A stretch of 64,000 bases of DNA from CAIYWZ01 sp964497925 (GTDB taxonomy: Bacteria > Pseudomonadota > Alphaproteobacteria > CAIYWZ01). The notes beneath the pieces are model-generated. The model did not search any database. It was not told the origin of the DNA and was given only the letters and a program-made list of their open reading frames with translations. The translations under genes were made by a program, and so were the position numbers. The stretch spans positions 1 to 64,000 of the forward strand of contig CAZCFE010000004.1 in the NCBI GenBank assembly GCA_964497925.1. The letters are read 5' to 3'. Every line of letters begins with the position of its first letter. The first letter of the stretch is position 1. This document shows positions 8,298-16,277 of the stretch, piece by piece.

Positions 8298-9719
8298 ATG
8301 AAAACTGCACAAGATATTTTCTGGAATAAAATGGGTTTATCCGAGCAAAAATTGCATGATATAACAAAAAATGCATTAATAAAAGCCGATGATGGTGAGT
8401 TGTTTTTAGAGTATAGGGTTAGCGAAGCATATTCTTTAGAGGATAATGTCATAAAAACGGCAAGCACCAATATTTCATCTGGGTTTGGGCTGCGCTCTGT
8501 TTGTGATGAGGCAGTTGGCTATTACCACTCAACATGCATGGATGAAAACTCTGTTGCAAAAGCAGGCCAAACAATTAAAAGTGTTATAGCAGGATATGAA
8601 GGAAAAACATCGGAGTCTTCTTTGAGAAAACCTTGTATTTTATATACTCAAGATAATCCGCTTGATAAATATGATTTGCCACAAAAAATTAAATTCTTAG
8701 AACATATCAATGCATACATCCGAGCCAAAGATTCAAGGATTGTTCAGGCAAGCATTGGTCTTACTGGTTCATGGCAGGTTGTGGGGATTATAAGGTTAGA
8801 AGGAATTTCATATGATGTGCGTCCTTTAATAAGGCTGAATGTATCGGTTGTGCTATCCAAAGATGGAAAACTTGAGCGAGGAAGTTATGGTGGGGGTGGA
8901 CGTTGTTCCTATGATAAGTATTTAAGCGTTCAAACGGGTGAAGCTTTTGCTGATGAAGCCCTTAGGCAAGCTGATGTGAATTTAAATGCGCTGCCTTGCC
9001 CTGCAGGGCAAATGCCAGTTGTTCTTGGGTCCGGATGGCCAGGAGTTTTGCTTCACGAAGCTGTGGGACATGGACTTGAAGGAGATTTTAACCGTAAAGA
9101 AACATCAGCTTTTTCAAATAAAATTGGCCAACGTGTTGCCTCAAAAGGAGTTACAGTCATTGATGAAGGATGCATAGAAGGAAGGCGAGGGTCACTCAAT
9201 ATTGATGATGAAGGAACTCCAACATCAAGAACAGTATTAATTGAAGACGGAGTTTTGGTGGGCTATATGCAAGATAGAACAAATGCAAGACTGATGAACC
9301 AACCTTTATCTGGAAATGGGAGAAGAGAAAGCTTTGCTCATGCTCCTATGCCGCGTATGACTAATACTTATATGACCAATGGAGCATTTTCGCATGAAGA
9401 AATTATAGCGGCTCTAGATAAAGGTATTTATGCCCCAGGCTTCACAGGAGGTCAGGTTGACATCACATCAGGGCAATTTGTCTTTAATGCATCAGAGGCA
9501 TATATGGTTGAAAATGGAAAAATATTATATCCAGTAAAAGGTGCAACGCTCATTGGAAATGGTCCAGAAGTTATGCAAAAAATTACCATGATTGGAAATA
9601 ATATGGAACTTGATTCTGGAATTGGAGTATGTGGTAAAAATGGACAAGGTGTCCCTGTTGGGGTTGGGCAGCCTAGCATGATGATTTCATCTATGACAGT
9701 TGGTGGAACGCAAGTTTAG
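8298..9719 (+). CDS. tldD: metalloprotease TldD
   Basis: A 473-residue protein of the TldD/PmbA (U62) family. The zinc motif is H253-E-A-V-G-H258, and conserved surroundings include the GSGWPGVLLHEAVGHGLEGD-type block and a G-x-D-I-T-S-G-x-F-V-F-N-A-S-E-A-Y segment near the C-terminus. TldD with its inactive partner TldE (PmbA) forms a peptidase that degrades unfolded peptides and processes some modified peptides. The partner gene is not in this window. Length fits the family (about 475). uvrC begins 9 bp after the stop, so the two are probably co-transcribed. Confidence 0.95.
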   Translation: MKTAQDIFWNKMGLSEQKLHDITKNALIKADDGELFLEYRVSEAYSLEDNVIKTASTNISSGFGLRSVCDEAVGYYHSTCMDENSVAKAGQTIKSVIAGYEGKTSESSLRKPCILYTQDNPLDKYDLPQKIKFLEHINAYIRAKDSRIVQASIGLTGSWQVVGIIRLEGISYDVRPLIRLNVSVVLSKDGKLERGSYGGGGRCSYDKYLSVQTGEAFADEALRQADVNLNALPCPAGQMPVVLGSGWPGVLLHEAVGHGLEGDFNRKETSAFSNKIGQRVASKGVTVIDEGCIEGRRGSLNIDDEGTPTSRTVLIEDGVLVGYMQDRTNARLMNQPLSGNGRRESFAHAPMPRMTNTYMTNGAFSHEEIIAALDKGIYAPGFTGGQVDITSGQFVFNASEAYMVENGKILYPVKGATLIGNGPEVMQKITMIGNNMELDSGIGVCGKNGQGVPVGVGQPSMMISSMTVGGTQV

Positions 9720-9728
9720 TTTTTCAAG

Positions 9729-11573
9729 ATGGAATCATTGTCAAACTCTTTACAACGTGGTGCGCTTTTAATTAAAGACTATGTAAAAACATTGCAAAAC
9801 TCTTCAGGTGTTTATCGTATGCTGGGGCAAGAAGGAGATGTCTTGTATGTGGGAAAAGCAAAAGATCTTAAAAAGCGTGTTGTTTCATATTCTTTAACAG
9901 ACAAACTTCCTTTGCGTTTAAAGCGCATGGTTTCTCAAACATTTTCAATGGAATTTATCGTCACATCCTCAGAAGGTGAAGCATTGCTTTTAGAAGCCAA
10001 TATGATTAAAAAATTTCAACCAAAATACAATGTGTTGCTCAAAGATGACAAATCATTTCCTTATATTGTGATTCATAAAGATCATCCATATCCAAGACTT
10101 TATAAACACCGAGGAAGTCAAAATGGGGTTGATGAGTATTTTGGGCCATTTGCATCAGGTGAAACAGTCAATTCTGCATTGATTAGCTTGCAGAAAACTT
10201 TTGGCATAAGATCTTGCTCAGACTCCCAGTTTGCAAATCGAAAACGACCTTGTTTGCTTTACCACATTAAACGTTGTTGCGCCCCATGTGTGGGGAAAAT
10301 CGAAGGTGAGAAATATGATGCGTTATTATCTCAAATGCGGACATTTCTAAAAGGCCAAGGAACGACTGTTCAGAAAAATTTAGTTGAAAAAATGGAAGAG
10401 GCAAGTACAAACCTTGATTTTGAAGCAGCTGCGATTTTTCGTGATCGGATCAAAGCATTAAGTCAAATTCAAATGGTTCAAGATGTCAATACTACCTATG
10501 TTGAAGATGCTGATGTGTTTGGTGTTGTCCAGAGTGATGGTATGACCTGTGTTCAGGTGTTTTTCTTCAGGCAAGGCTGCAATTATGGTAATATCTCATA
10601 TTTTCCAGGGCATGCTGAACTTGTAGAGCCTTGTGATATTTTAGAATCGTTTATTGGTCAGTTTTATGCAAATAGAATTCCCCCTCAAACTATTCTTGTG
10701 TCGCATGATTCACCTTTGGTGCAAGATTTAGGGGGGATTTTAAGTCAACTGTATGAAAATAAAATTCAAGTTATTTTCCCGCAAAGAGGAGGGCGTGTTC
10801 GTCTTATTCAAATATCTCTTGAAAATGCAAAAATGGCAATTGAGCGAAAATTATCTGAAAAAACAACCCAAAATAAAATCCTTTTGGAGTTGCAAAAGAT
10901 TTTTGATTTAGATGTGACGCCAAAACGGATTGAAGCATATGATAACTCTCATCTTCAAGGAACACATCCTTATGGTGTGATGGTGGTTGCAGATCAAGAT
11001 GGTCCTTTAAAAAAAGCTTATCGTAAATTTTCTATAAAAGGAGATAAACCAGATTTTGGGGGTGATGATTTTGAAATGATGCGTGAAGTCTTTAGACGAC
11101 GTTTTGCAAGAGTAGATGAATCTGATTGGGTAGCGCCTGATATTATTTTTGTAGATGGAGGCAAAGGTCAGGTGAGTGCAGCTTTAGGTGTTTTAAATGA
11201 GATAGGGCTTGATATCCCTTTGGTTGGTGTGGGGAAGGGGCCAAATAGAAATGCAGGCGAAGAGACGTTTTATAGGGCAAATCAGGACCCTTTCAACTTA
11301 CCCAAAAATCACCCTGTGTTGTTTTTCATTCAACGCTTAAGGGATGAAGCCCACAGATTTGCCATTGGCGCGCATAGGGCAGGCCGCACAAAAACATTAA
11401 CAGGATCTTCACTGGATTTAATTCCAGGGGTTGGGGCTAAACGTAAAAAACTGTTACTCCAACATTTTGGATCCGCCAAAGCAACTTCGCAGGCAAGAAT
11501 CGAAGATCTTCTCCAGGTTGAAGGCATTAATCAAAAAACAGCTAAAATCATTTACGATTATTACAATCAGTGA
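9729..11573 (+). CDS. uvrC: excinuclease ABC subunit C
   Basis: A 614-residue nucleotide excision repair endonuclease. Domain order: GIY-YIG nuclease at the N-terminus (S-G-V-Y-R then LYVGKAKDLKKR), a Cys-containing segment (R-P-C-L-L-Y-H-I-x-R-C-x2-P-C), a UVR motif around residues 215-240, the RNase H-like nuclease (EAYDNSHLQGTHPYG and F-V-D-G-G-K-G-Q) and tandem helix-hairpin-helix motifs (IPGVGAKRKKLLLQHFG). UvrC makes the 3' and 5' incisions beside a UvrB-bound lesion. All catalytic regions appear intact and the length is typical. The conserved GIY segment begins about 25 residues in, so the chosen ATG is reasonable. Confidence 0.96.
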   Translation: MESLSNSLQRGALLIKDYVKTLQNSSGVYRMLGQEGDVLYVGKAKDLKKRVVSYSLTDKLPLRLKRMVSQTFSMEFIVTSSEGEALLLEANMIKKFQPKYNVLLKDDKSFPYIVIHKDHPYPRLYKHRGSQNGVDEYFGPFASGETVNSALISLQKTFGIRSCSDSQFANRKRPCLLYHIKRCCAPCVGKIEGEKYDALLSQMRTFLKGQGTTVQKNLVEKMEEASTNLDFEAAAIFRDRIKALSQIQMVQDVNTTYVEDADVFGVVQSDGMTCVQVFFFRQGCNYGNISYFPGHAELVEPCDILESFIGQFYANRIPPQTILVSHDSPLVQDLGGILSQLYENKIQVIFPQRGGRVRLIQISLENAKMAIERKLSEKTTQNKILLELQKIFDLDVTPKRIEAYDNSHLQGTHPYGVMVVADQDGPLKKAYRKFSIKGDKPDFGGDDFEMMREVFRRRFARVDESDWVAPDIIFVDGGKGQVSAALGVLNEIGLDIPLVGVGKGPNRNAGEETFYRANQDPFNLPKNHPVLFFIQRLRDEAHRFAIGAHRAGRTKTLTGSSLDLIPGVGAKRKKLLLQHFGSAKATSQARIEDLLQVEGINQKTAKIIYDYYNQ

Positions 11574-11574
11574 T

Positions 11575-11598
11575 ATTTGACTCAGAGTATCAAATTTT
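11575..11598 (+). terminator. weak hairpin after uvrC
   Basis: A 6-bp stem ATTTGA/TCAAAT with a 9-nt loop followed by TTTC, directly after the uvrC stop codon. The stem is AT-rich and the T run is short, so it may be only a weak terminator or chance. Confidence 0.25.
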
Positions 11599-11661
11599 CA
11601 AGGGCTTAAGTAATTGAAGTCTTGTATTGCATGTTTTTTATTAAAAATGTCAAAATTTTAC

Positions 11662-11689
11662 TTGACAATCTGTTTTGTTGTGCTATAAT
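11662..11689 (+). promoter_or_regulatory. consensus sigma70 promoter
   Basis: Exact TTGACA (11662-11667) and exact TATAAT (11684-11689), separated by 16 bp. Transcription would start near 11696 and run through the DnaA-box cluster towards the antiporter gene more than 330 bp away. No convincing gene begins close downstream, so it may make a small RNA or a long leader. Confidence 0.7.
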
Positions 11690-11770
11690 AAAATCATAAA
11701 TTAAATAAATAAAATGATTAAAAAAACAGTTGACCTTGCGTGGGGCCTTGATGTGTTTGCTTCTTATGAC

Positions 11771-11805
11771 TTATCCACCAAAACTGTGGATAACCTTGTG
11801 GATAA
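11771..11805. promoter_or_regulatory. cluster of three DnaA-box-like 9-mers
   Basis: TTATCCACC at 11771-11779 (one mismatch to TTATCCACA) and two exact boxes on the minus strand, seen as TGTGGATAA at 11785-11793 and 11797-11805. Three boxes within 35 bp of AT-rich sequence is a high density. It could be part of a replication origin, a DnaA-titration site or a DnaA-controlled regulatory region. No dnaA, hemE, parA or gidA gene is next to it. Confidence 0.55.
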
Positions 11806-11924
11806 TGTGGGGGATTGTGATTAAAAATGATGATACTTCGTGCTTTGAAATGAAATGTTCAAAATTTTATCACATCCGTTAAATCCTTTGTATGAAGGGA
11901 TTTAGAATAAAAAGAAAAAGAAAC

Positions 11925-11954
11925 TTGTGTAGTACGCCTTCTTTTATGTATACT
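11925..11954 (+). promoter_or_regulatory. candidate promoter of the CPA2 antiporter gene
   Basis: TTGTGT (11925-11930), 18-bp spacer, TATACT (11949-11954). It would start transcription about 70 bp before the antiporter ATG. The -10 is good and the -35 moderate. Confidence 0.4.
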
Positions 11955-12031
11955 GCAATCAAAGAATGTGAATAACTTGCTATCATACAAGTCAACTTAA
12001 AGCTAAAAATTCAAAAAATTAAAGGAAAAAT

Positions 12032-13219
12032 ATGAGATATCCCGCCCAACTTACCGATTTATTAATTCTATTGCTTGCATCGGTTTCTGTTGCATTTTTT
12101 GCACGAAAATATAAGATAAGCGCAACTCTGGGTTATTTATTGGCAGGTTTAATTATAGGCCCTTTTGCATTGGCGCTTTTGCCTGATGTTGAAAACAGTA
12201 AAATTATATCCGAATTTGGATTGATTTTCCTGCTGTTTACAATTGGTCTAGAATTGCCATTTCAACGTTTACAGGTGCTAAGACGTTATGTGTTTGGTTT
12301 GGGGACGCTTCAGGTTTTTATAACAAGTATCTTCTTTTATTATATATGCAGCCTTTTGGGTTTTGGTGTTGAGACATCAATTGCTATTGGGATTATTTTA
12401 TCTTTGTCGTCTACGTCGGTTGTCTTGCAGTTATTATCTGAAAAAGGAGAACTCAATACAAGATTTGGACGCATCACTTTTTCCGTTTTACTGTTACAAG
12501 ATTTAGTTGTTGTGGCTCTTTTAGTATCAATATCTTTTTTCAGAGATCCATCAAGCGGTCTATTAGAAGCAGTTGTTTTTCCATTGATCAAATCTTTAGT
12601 AGGTCTTGCATGTGTTATTTTGATTGGAAGAACTTGCTTGAGACCCGTATACAAACATTTTGCGCTGGGTGATCCGCCGGAGCTTTTTATGGGCGTTACA
12701 TTGCTGGTTATTTTAGGGACAAGCTATGCAACCGCAAAAGTTGGTATTTCGATGGAACTGGGGGCATTTTTAGCAGGGATGTTATTGGCAGAAACGGAGT
12801 ATCGTCATAAAGTTGAAGAAAACATTCGCCCGTTTAGAGGGCTTCTTTTGGGGATCTTTTTTATGACAATTGGAATGAAAGTTGATTTAAGGTTCGTATT
12901 CAGCGAAGCCTATTTGATCAGTTCAATATTATTTGGCGCGATGTTTGCTAAAATTATTATCATGCTTCCGCTTGTGCGTTTATTTCAAAGAGACTGGGAT
13001 GTTAAGCTTAAAACAGCATTCTTACTTGCTTCGGGCGGAGAATTTGTATTTGTTTTGGTATTGCCAGCGCAAGAGGTTGGGATTATTGATGAGCGTACAA
13101 GTCAAGTATTGCTAACATCTGCCGCGCTTTCTATGATTTTTACGCCTGTCTTATATAAAATAGCACATTACCTATCAAAATATTTTCCATCACCTAAGAA
13201 ATTAATAGGGAAAGAGTAA
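12032..13219 (+). CDS. monovalent cation:proton antiporter, CPA2 (KefB/YbaL-like) family
   Basis: A 395-residue polytopic membrane protein that is almost entirely hydrophobic, with about 11-13 predicted helices. It has the CPA2 signatures L-G-Y-L-L-A-G-L-I-I-G-P, the G-L-E-L segment, S-S-T-S-V-V-L-Q-L-L and E-L-G-A-F-L-A-G-M. It probably exchanges K+ or Na+ for protons across the inner membrane. Unlike full KefB/KefC (about 600 residues), it ends after the membrane domain and lacks the cytoplasmic TrkA-N regulatory domain. The ribosome-binding site AAAGGA lies 6 nt before the ATG. It converges on the Cys-rich gene, leaving 3 bp between stop codons. Confidence 0.9.
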   Translation: MRYPAQLTDLLILLLASVSVAFFARKYKISATLGYLLAGLIIGPFALALLPDVENSKIISEFGLIFLLFTIGLELPFQRLQVLRRYVFGLGTLQVFITSIFFYYICSLLGFGVETSIAIGIILSLSSTSVVLQLLSEKGELNTRFGRITFSVLLLQDLVVVALLVSISFFRDPSSGLLEAVVFPLIKSLVGLACVILIGRTCLRPVYKHFALGDPPELFMGVTLLVILGTSYATAKVGISMELGAFLAGMLLAETEYRHKVEENIRPFRGLLLGIFFMTIGMKVDLRFVFSEAYLISSILFGAMFAKIIIMLPLVRLFQRDWDVKLKTAFLLASGGEFVFVLVLPAQEVGIIDERTSQVLLTSAALSMIFTPVLYKIAHYLSKYFPSPKKLIGKE

Positions 13220-13222
13220 GGG

Positions 13223-14047
13223 CTACATTCCAGGGCCCATAGCTCCACTGCTGGCTCCCATTGCTGGTGGTTTGCTGAACATCGACATAGCAGCCATTCC
13301 AGCCATTGCACCCATTGCGGATGTTGGAGAGGCTCCCGGCATCATTCCTGGCATTCCCATGCCTGGCATCATTCCAGGCATTCCCATGCCTGGCATCATT
13401 CCAGGCATTCCCATACCCGGCATCATTCCAGGCATAGCCCCCGGCATTCCCATACCCGGCATCATGCCAGGCATAGCCCCTGGCATTCCCATACCTGGCG
13501 CCCCTGGCATAGTTGGAGGGACCGCTGCAAATTGTGCTTGTCCTGGCTGAGAAGCATATTTTTGGATAGAGGCCTTAGCATCCGGGGTTAAAAAGTTCCC
13601 AAAAACTTGGTCTGGAGAAGGACAATTTTTATTTGATTCAACGCATGACATCATTGTTGCTCCCGTTTCTCCACAAACATCAATACATATATTGCGATTT
13701 GAGCAATCTGAGCAGCCATCAGCCGTGCAATACCCTGAGCAAAAAAAAGTGATATAACGTTTACACATATCTGGGTCTTGAGAGATATCACGTTTACATA
13801 AGAATAATTTATTTAAATCCGGGCCAATCGTATTTGATCTAGATGCATCAGCTGGGGGCGCTGAAGGCGCAAGGGCTGCGGCAACGGCCCCTAGAATCCC
13901 ACCAGAAGCAGGAGTGGCTGCAGCAGCAGGAGCGGGGGTAGAAGGAGTGGATGCGGAAGTAGGTGGTGCTGCCGGTGGAGTGGTTTGAGCGAGAACCCCA
14001 AGTGATCCAGATACAAGGTATCCGATAAATAATCCAATTTTCAGCAT
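13223..14047 (-). CDS. secreted eight-cysteine-core protein with Met/Pro/Gly repeat tail (paralog 1)
   Basis: 274 residues, function unknown. I use the ATG at 14047 (GGAG ribosome-binding site 9 nt upstream; signal peptide MLKIGLFIGYLVSG then a cut near LAQ) rather than one 11 codons earlier. After an Ala/Pro/Thr-rich stretch comes the family core: C-x10-C-x7-C-x3-C-x4-C-x8-C-x3-C-x9-C, with FFCSGYC and CIDVCG. One extra Cys lies in the x8 gap and one after the core. The C-terminal 90 residues are repeats of M-P-G-M-G-M-P-G type, very rich in Met. Four paralogs lie at 23.6-26.7 kb. The signal peptide and paired cysteines imply disulfides outside the cytoplasm. Confidence 0.8.
   Translation of the reverse strand: MLKIGLFIGYLVSGSLGVLAQTTPPAAPPTSASTPSTPAPAAAATPASGGILGAVAAALAPSAPPADASRSNTIGPDLNKLFLCKRDISQDPDMCKRYITFFCSGYCTADGCSDCSNRNICIDVCGETGATMMSCVESNKNCPSPDQVFGNFLTPDAKASIQKYASQPGQAQFAAVPPTMPGAPGMGMPGAMPGMMPGMGMPGAMPGMMPGMGMPGMMPGMGMPGMMPGMGMPGMMPGASPTSAMGAMAGMAAMSMFSKPPAMGASSGAMGPGM
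13338..13505. repeat. 27-bp tandem repeat coding for the Met-Pro-Gly tail
   Basis: A plus-strand unit beginning GGCATCATTCC and ending CCCATGCCT or CCCATACCC, 27 bp long. It is nearly perfect from 13338 to 13418 (three copies), then degenerate variants with 15- and 24-bp spacing continue to about 13505. It lies inside the Cys-rich paralog 1 gene and preserves the reading frame. Copy number is likely to vary between strains. Confidence 0.85.
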
Positions 14048-14102
14048 TTGCACAATCTCCAAAGAATTTAACTTTAACACTTATATTGTTGTGTAAAAGA
14101 AG

Positions 14103-14117
14103 TTAACGAGATGTTAA
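14103..14117. promoter_or_regulatory. CtrA-like box upstream of Cys-rich paralog 1
   Basis: Perfect TTAA-N7-TTAA (N7 is CGAGATG on the plus strand), the consensus binding site of the alphaproteobacterial master regulator CtrA; read on the minus strand the second half is TTAAC. It is 56 bp upstream of the ATG at 14047. A TATAAG -10-like hexamer follows 17 bp after the box on the minus strand, the layout of CtrA-activated promoters. It overlaps the cvpA stop region. Confidence 0.55.
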
Positions 14118-14836
14118 TAAGCTTCTAAAATTCTGTTTAATTTTTCTTTTTGAGTTGGGGTAATTTTAGAGAGTTCTTTGACGGGAGTATTTTGGGGTGC
14201 TATATCAATTTTTGCCAAATCCTGAGCGGTGGTGACGGTTTTTTCAGGCCATTTTTCAGGGGTATTGTTTAATTTTTGAGCTGATTTGACCTTGTCATCA
14301 ATCCATCCTTCCAGCTCTTTTTCAGTTGATTGAATGACTTCATTTGGAAGGAATATTTGAACGAAAGTAACGCTTGTTTTAATAGTTGAAATTGTTTTTG
14401 AGTTTTCAAAGATTTTGATATTTTTCCCTGGTTCTGGAGTCATTGTGGAGTATACCATATAAGAAATGCTAAAAATAGCACCGGCGCGAATAAAGCCAAA
14501 AATCATTCCAACGAGTCTATCTAATATGCCAACAACACTTGATTTTATGCTTTTCGAGATGACTTGTGAGATTTTTGCAAAGATTGCAAATGAAAAGAAG
14601 AAAATGATAAAAATCGTAATAGGTTCGCAAAAAAAAGTAGAGGTAATGTATTTTTTTACAAAGGGTAAGAGGTAGGGTTTTAGGTGTAGTGATAATAAAA
14701 TTGCGCCAATCCATTTAACAATACCAAGAATTTCCTTTGAAAACCCCCTAATAAAGCCAATGAACATGGAGAAAAGCGTTAAAAGAATAATGGCAATATC
14801 AAAATCAGTCAGTCCGATATTTTCAAAAAATGTCAT
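14114..14836 (-). CDS. cvpA: CvpA family membrane protein
   Basis: A 240-residue protein with about four N-terminal transmembrane helices (to about residue 130), containing the family features F-x-G-F-I-R-G-F-S-K-E and L-D-R-L-V-G-x-I-F-G-F-I-R-G/A. A soluble, Lys-rich C-terminal tail of about 90 residues follows. CvpA was named for colicin V production and is linked to envelope stress; its biochemical role is uncertain. The start overlaps the tsaC stop by 4 bp (ATGA), placing it last in the greA-tsaC-cvpA run. Confidence 0.88.
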   Translation of the reverse strand: MTFFENIGLTDFDIAIILLTLFSMFIGFIRGFSKEILGIVKWIGAILLSLHLKPYLLPFVKKYITSTFFCEPITIFIIFFFSFAIFAKISQVISKSIKSSVVGILDRLVGMIFGFIRAGAIFSISYMVYSTMTPEPGKNIKIFENSKTISTIKTSVTFVQIFLPNEVIQSTEKELEGWIDDKVKSAQKLNNTPEKWPEKTVTTAQDLAKIDIAPQNTPVKELSKITPTQKEKLNRILEAY

Positions 14837-15780
14837 GATATATCCTTTTTATCGTAAAAGCCGCAGGCACGTTTAAGTCTGTCATTAATTGCAATTCCTA
14901 TTCCTGTCTCAGGAATAGAGGCAACGCCAATAGTTGAGAAAGCTTCTTTCATATCATCAAGTATTTTTATCATGATATAAAGATTTTGAGCAGCTTCAAC
15001 CAAATCCCCGCAAGGACTTAAATTTAAAATTCCATCTTGATTGCCAAAGCCTAAAAACAGCATATCATTTTGTGGCGTTGTGTTGATAATTAATGTTTTT
15101 TTAGGTGCATAATGACGTAGCATCATTCCAGGTGCTCTGATTTCTTCTTTATTATCGCAGTATAGAACCGTTTCTTCTAAAACATTTTCAATTGCTTCTT
15201 TTGTGATAAAGCCTGATCTTAAAATAAGGGGGATTGTTCTTGAAAGATCAAGTATTGTGGATTCAAGCCCAACGTTTGGAGCGTCCCCGTCAAAAAGATT
15301 GAAATCCTCAAAATGCCCAAAAGTGTTCCAAATATCTTCAGGTCGCATAAGTGTGATTTGTCCTGATAAATTCACAGAAGGTGCTGCAATTGGTTTTTGA
15401 AAGGAGTTAAGGAGCTCTCTTGCTCCCGTATGATGAGGGATACGCACAGCTACAGTTTCAAGTCCCGCTGTAACATTGGAGGCCAGGTCTGCATTTTGAG
15501 CTTTTGGTAAAACTAAAGTTAAAGGACCAGGCCAAAATTCTTTGGCAATTTTGCAAGATCTTTCATCAAGAATAGCAATTCTTTGAGCCATATCAAGGCA
15601 AGATACATGGCAAATAAGAGGGTTGAAAGAAGGCCGTCCTTTCATTTCAAAAATACGAGCTACGGCGTTTTGATTGGATGCATCAGCGCCAAGCCCATAA
15701 ACGGTTTCTGTGGGAAATGCTAAAACCTCCCCTTTTTCAAGGGCAGCGCAAGCCATGGGGAGGTTTTTTTGAATAATCAT
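14833..15780 (-). CDS. tsaC: L-threonylcarbamoyladenylate synthase (Sua5/TsaC)
   Basis: 315 residues, with an N-terminal YrdC/Sua5 domain (F-P-T-E-T-V-Y-G-L-G, K-x-R-P-x3-P-L, W-P-G-P-L-T-L-V, A-P-S-A/V-N-x-S-G) and a C-terminal Sua5 domain (P-G-M-M-x-R-H-Y-A-P). It makes threonylcarbamoyl-AMP from threonine, bicarbonate and ATP for the universal t6A37 modification of ANN-decoding tRNAs. The length and second domain mark it as the Sua5 rather than the short TsaC form. It starts 6 bp after the greA stop, so the genes are probably one operon. Confidence 0.94.
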   Translation of the reverse strand: MIIQKNLPMACAALEKGEVLAFPTETVYGLGADASNQNAVARIFEMKGRPSFNPLICHVSCLDMAQRIAILDERSCKIAKEFWPGPLTLVLPKAQNADLASNVTAGLETVAVRIPHHTGARELLNSFQKPIAAPSVNLSGQITLMRPEDIWNTFGHFEDFNLFDGDAPNVGLESTILDLSRTIPLILRSGFITKEAIENVLEETVLYCDNKEEIRAPGMMLRHYAPKKTLIINTTPQNDMLFLGFGNQDGILNLSPCGDLVEAAQNLYIMIKILDDMKEAFSTIGVASIPETGIGIAINDRLKRACGFYDKKDIS

Positions 15781-15786
15781 ATTGGT

Positions 15787-16260
15787 TTAAATGAATTCAA
15801 CGTTTTGAATTTCATAAGAACGTGCGCCGCCAGGGCTAACTACTTCAGCGCTCTCTCCAATTTCCTTACCAATTAAGGCTCGTGCTAAAGGGGAAGTTAT
15901 TGAAATTTTCTGTAACTTAACATCTGCTTCATCTACGCCAACGATTTGGTATTTGATGATTTCATCAGTTTCTTCGTCAATCAGAGTGATGGTCGCACCA
16001 AATTTAACGCTTGATCCAGAAAGTTTTGAAATATCGATGACATCGCAAATGGAGATTTTGTACTCCAGTTCTATGATTCTGCCTTCAATAAACCCTTGAG
16101 ACTCTCTTGCTGCATGGTATTCAGCATTTTCTGAAAGATCTCCGTGCTCTCTTGCATCAGAAATGGCCTTTATTACTTTTGGACGTTCAACTGTTTTTAA
16201 ATGCCTAAGTTCTTTTTCTAGTTGAGCAAGACCTTGTGCTGTCATTGGGAGCTTTTCCAT
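15787..16260 (-). CDS. greA: transcription elongation factor GreA
   Basis: 157 residues, the standard length. It has the N-terminal coiled coil beginning P-M-T-A-Q-G-L-x2-L-E-x-E-L, the conserved D-A-R-E-H-G-D-L-S-E-N-A-E-Y-H-A-A loop whose acidic residues enter the RNA polymerase secondary channel, and the FKBP-like C-terminal domain with S-P-L-A-R-A-L-I-G-K. GreA rescues backtracked polymerase by stimulating RNA cleavage. It lies 17 bp downstream of the lytic transglycosylase gene, and tsaC follows. Confidence 0.97.
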   Translation of the reverse strand: MEKLPMTAQGLAQLEKELRHLKTVERPKVIKAISDAREHGDLSENAEYHAARESQGFIEGRIIELEYKISICDVIDISKLSGSSVKFGATITLIDEETDEIIKYQIVGVDEADVKLQKISITSPLARALIGKEIGESAEVVSPGGARSYEIQNVEFI

Positions 16261-16277
16261 AATAACCTTCCTAATTT

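Larger units (their letters stand above)
11574..12031. other. 458-bp gene-free region between uvrC and the CPA2 antiporter
   Basis: The only gap above 300 bp. It holds a weak hairpin, a consensus promoter (11662-11689), three clustered DnaA-box-like 9-mers (11771-11805), a bulged inverted repeat (AAATCCTT to AAGGGATTT, about 11881-11903) and a second promoter-like pair ahead of the antiporter. A 36-codon frame (11714-11824) overlaps the DnaA boxes but has no supporting evidence. The high AT content and the box cluster raise the possibility of a replication or DnaA-regulated element. Confidence 0.5.

Noticed and set aside
11714..11824. 36-codon frame over the DnaA boxes
   Set aside because: No ribosome-binding site and no recognisable sequence; the boxes explain the conserved-looking words better.
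13338..13505. CRISPR-like array (regular short repeats)
   Set aside because: Units are contiguous without unique spacers and preserve a coding frame.
13272..13550. Plus-strand frame with M-P-G-I-I-P-G repeats
   Set aside because: It is the antisense of the repeat tail of Cys-rich paralog 1; the minus-strand frame has signal peptide, ribosome-binding site and paralogs.
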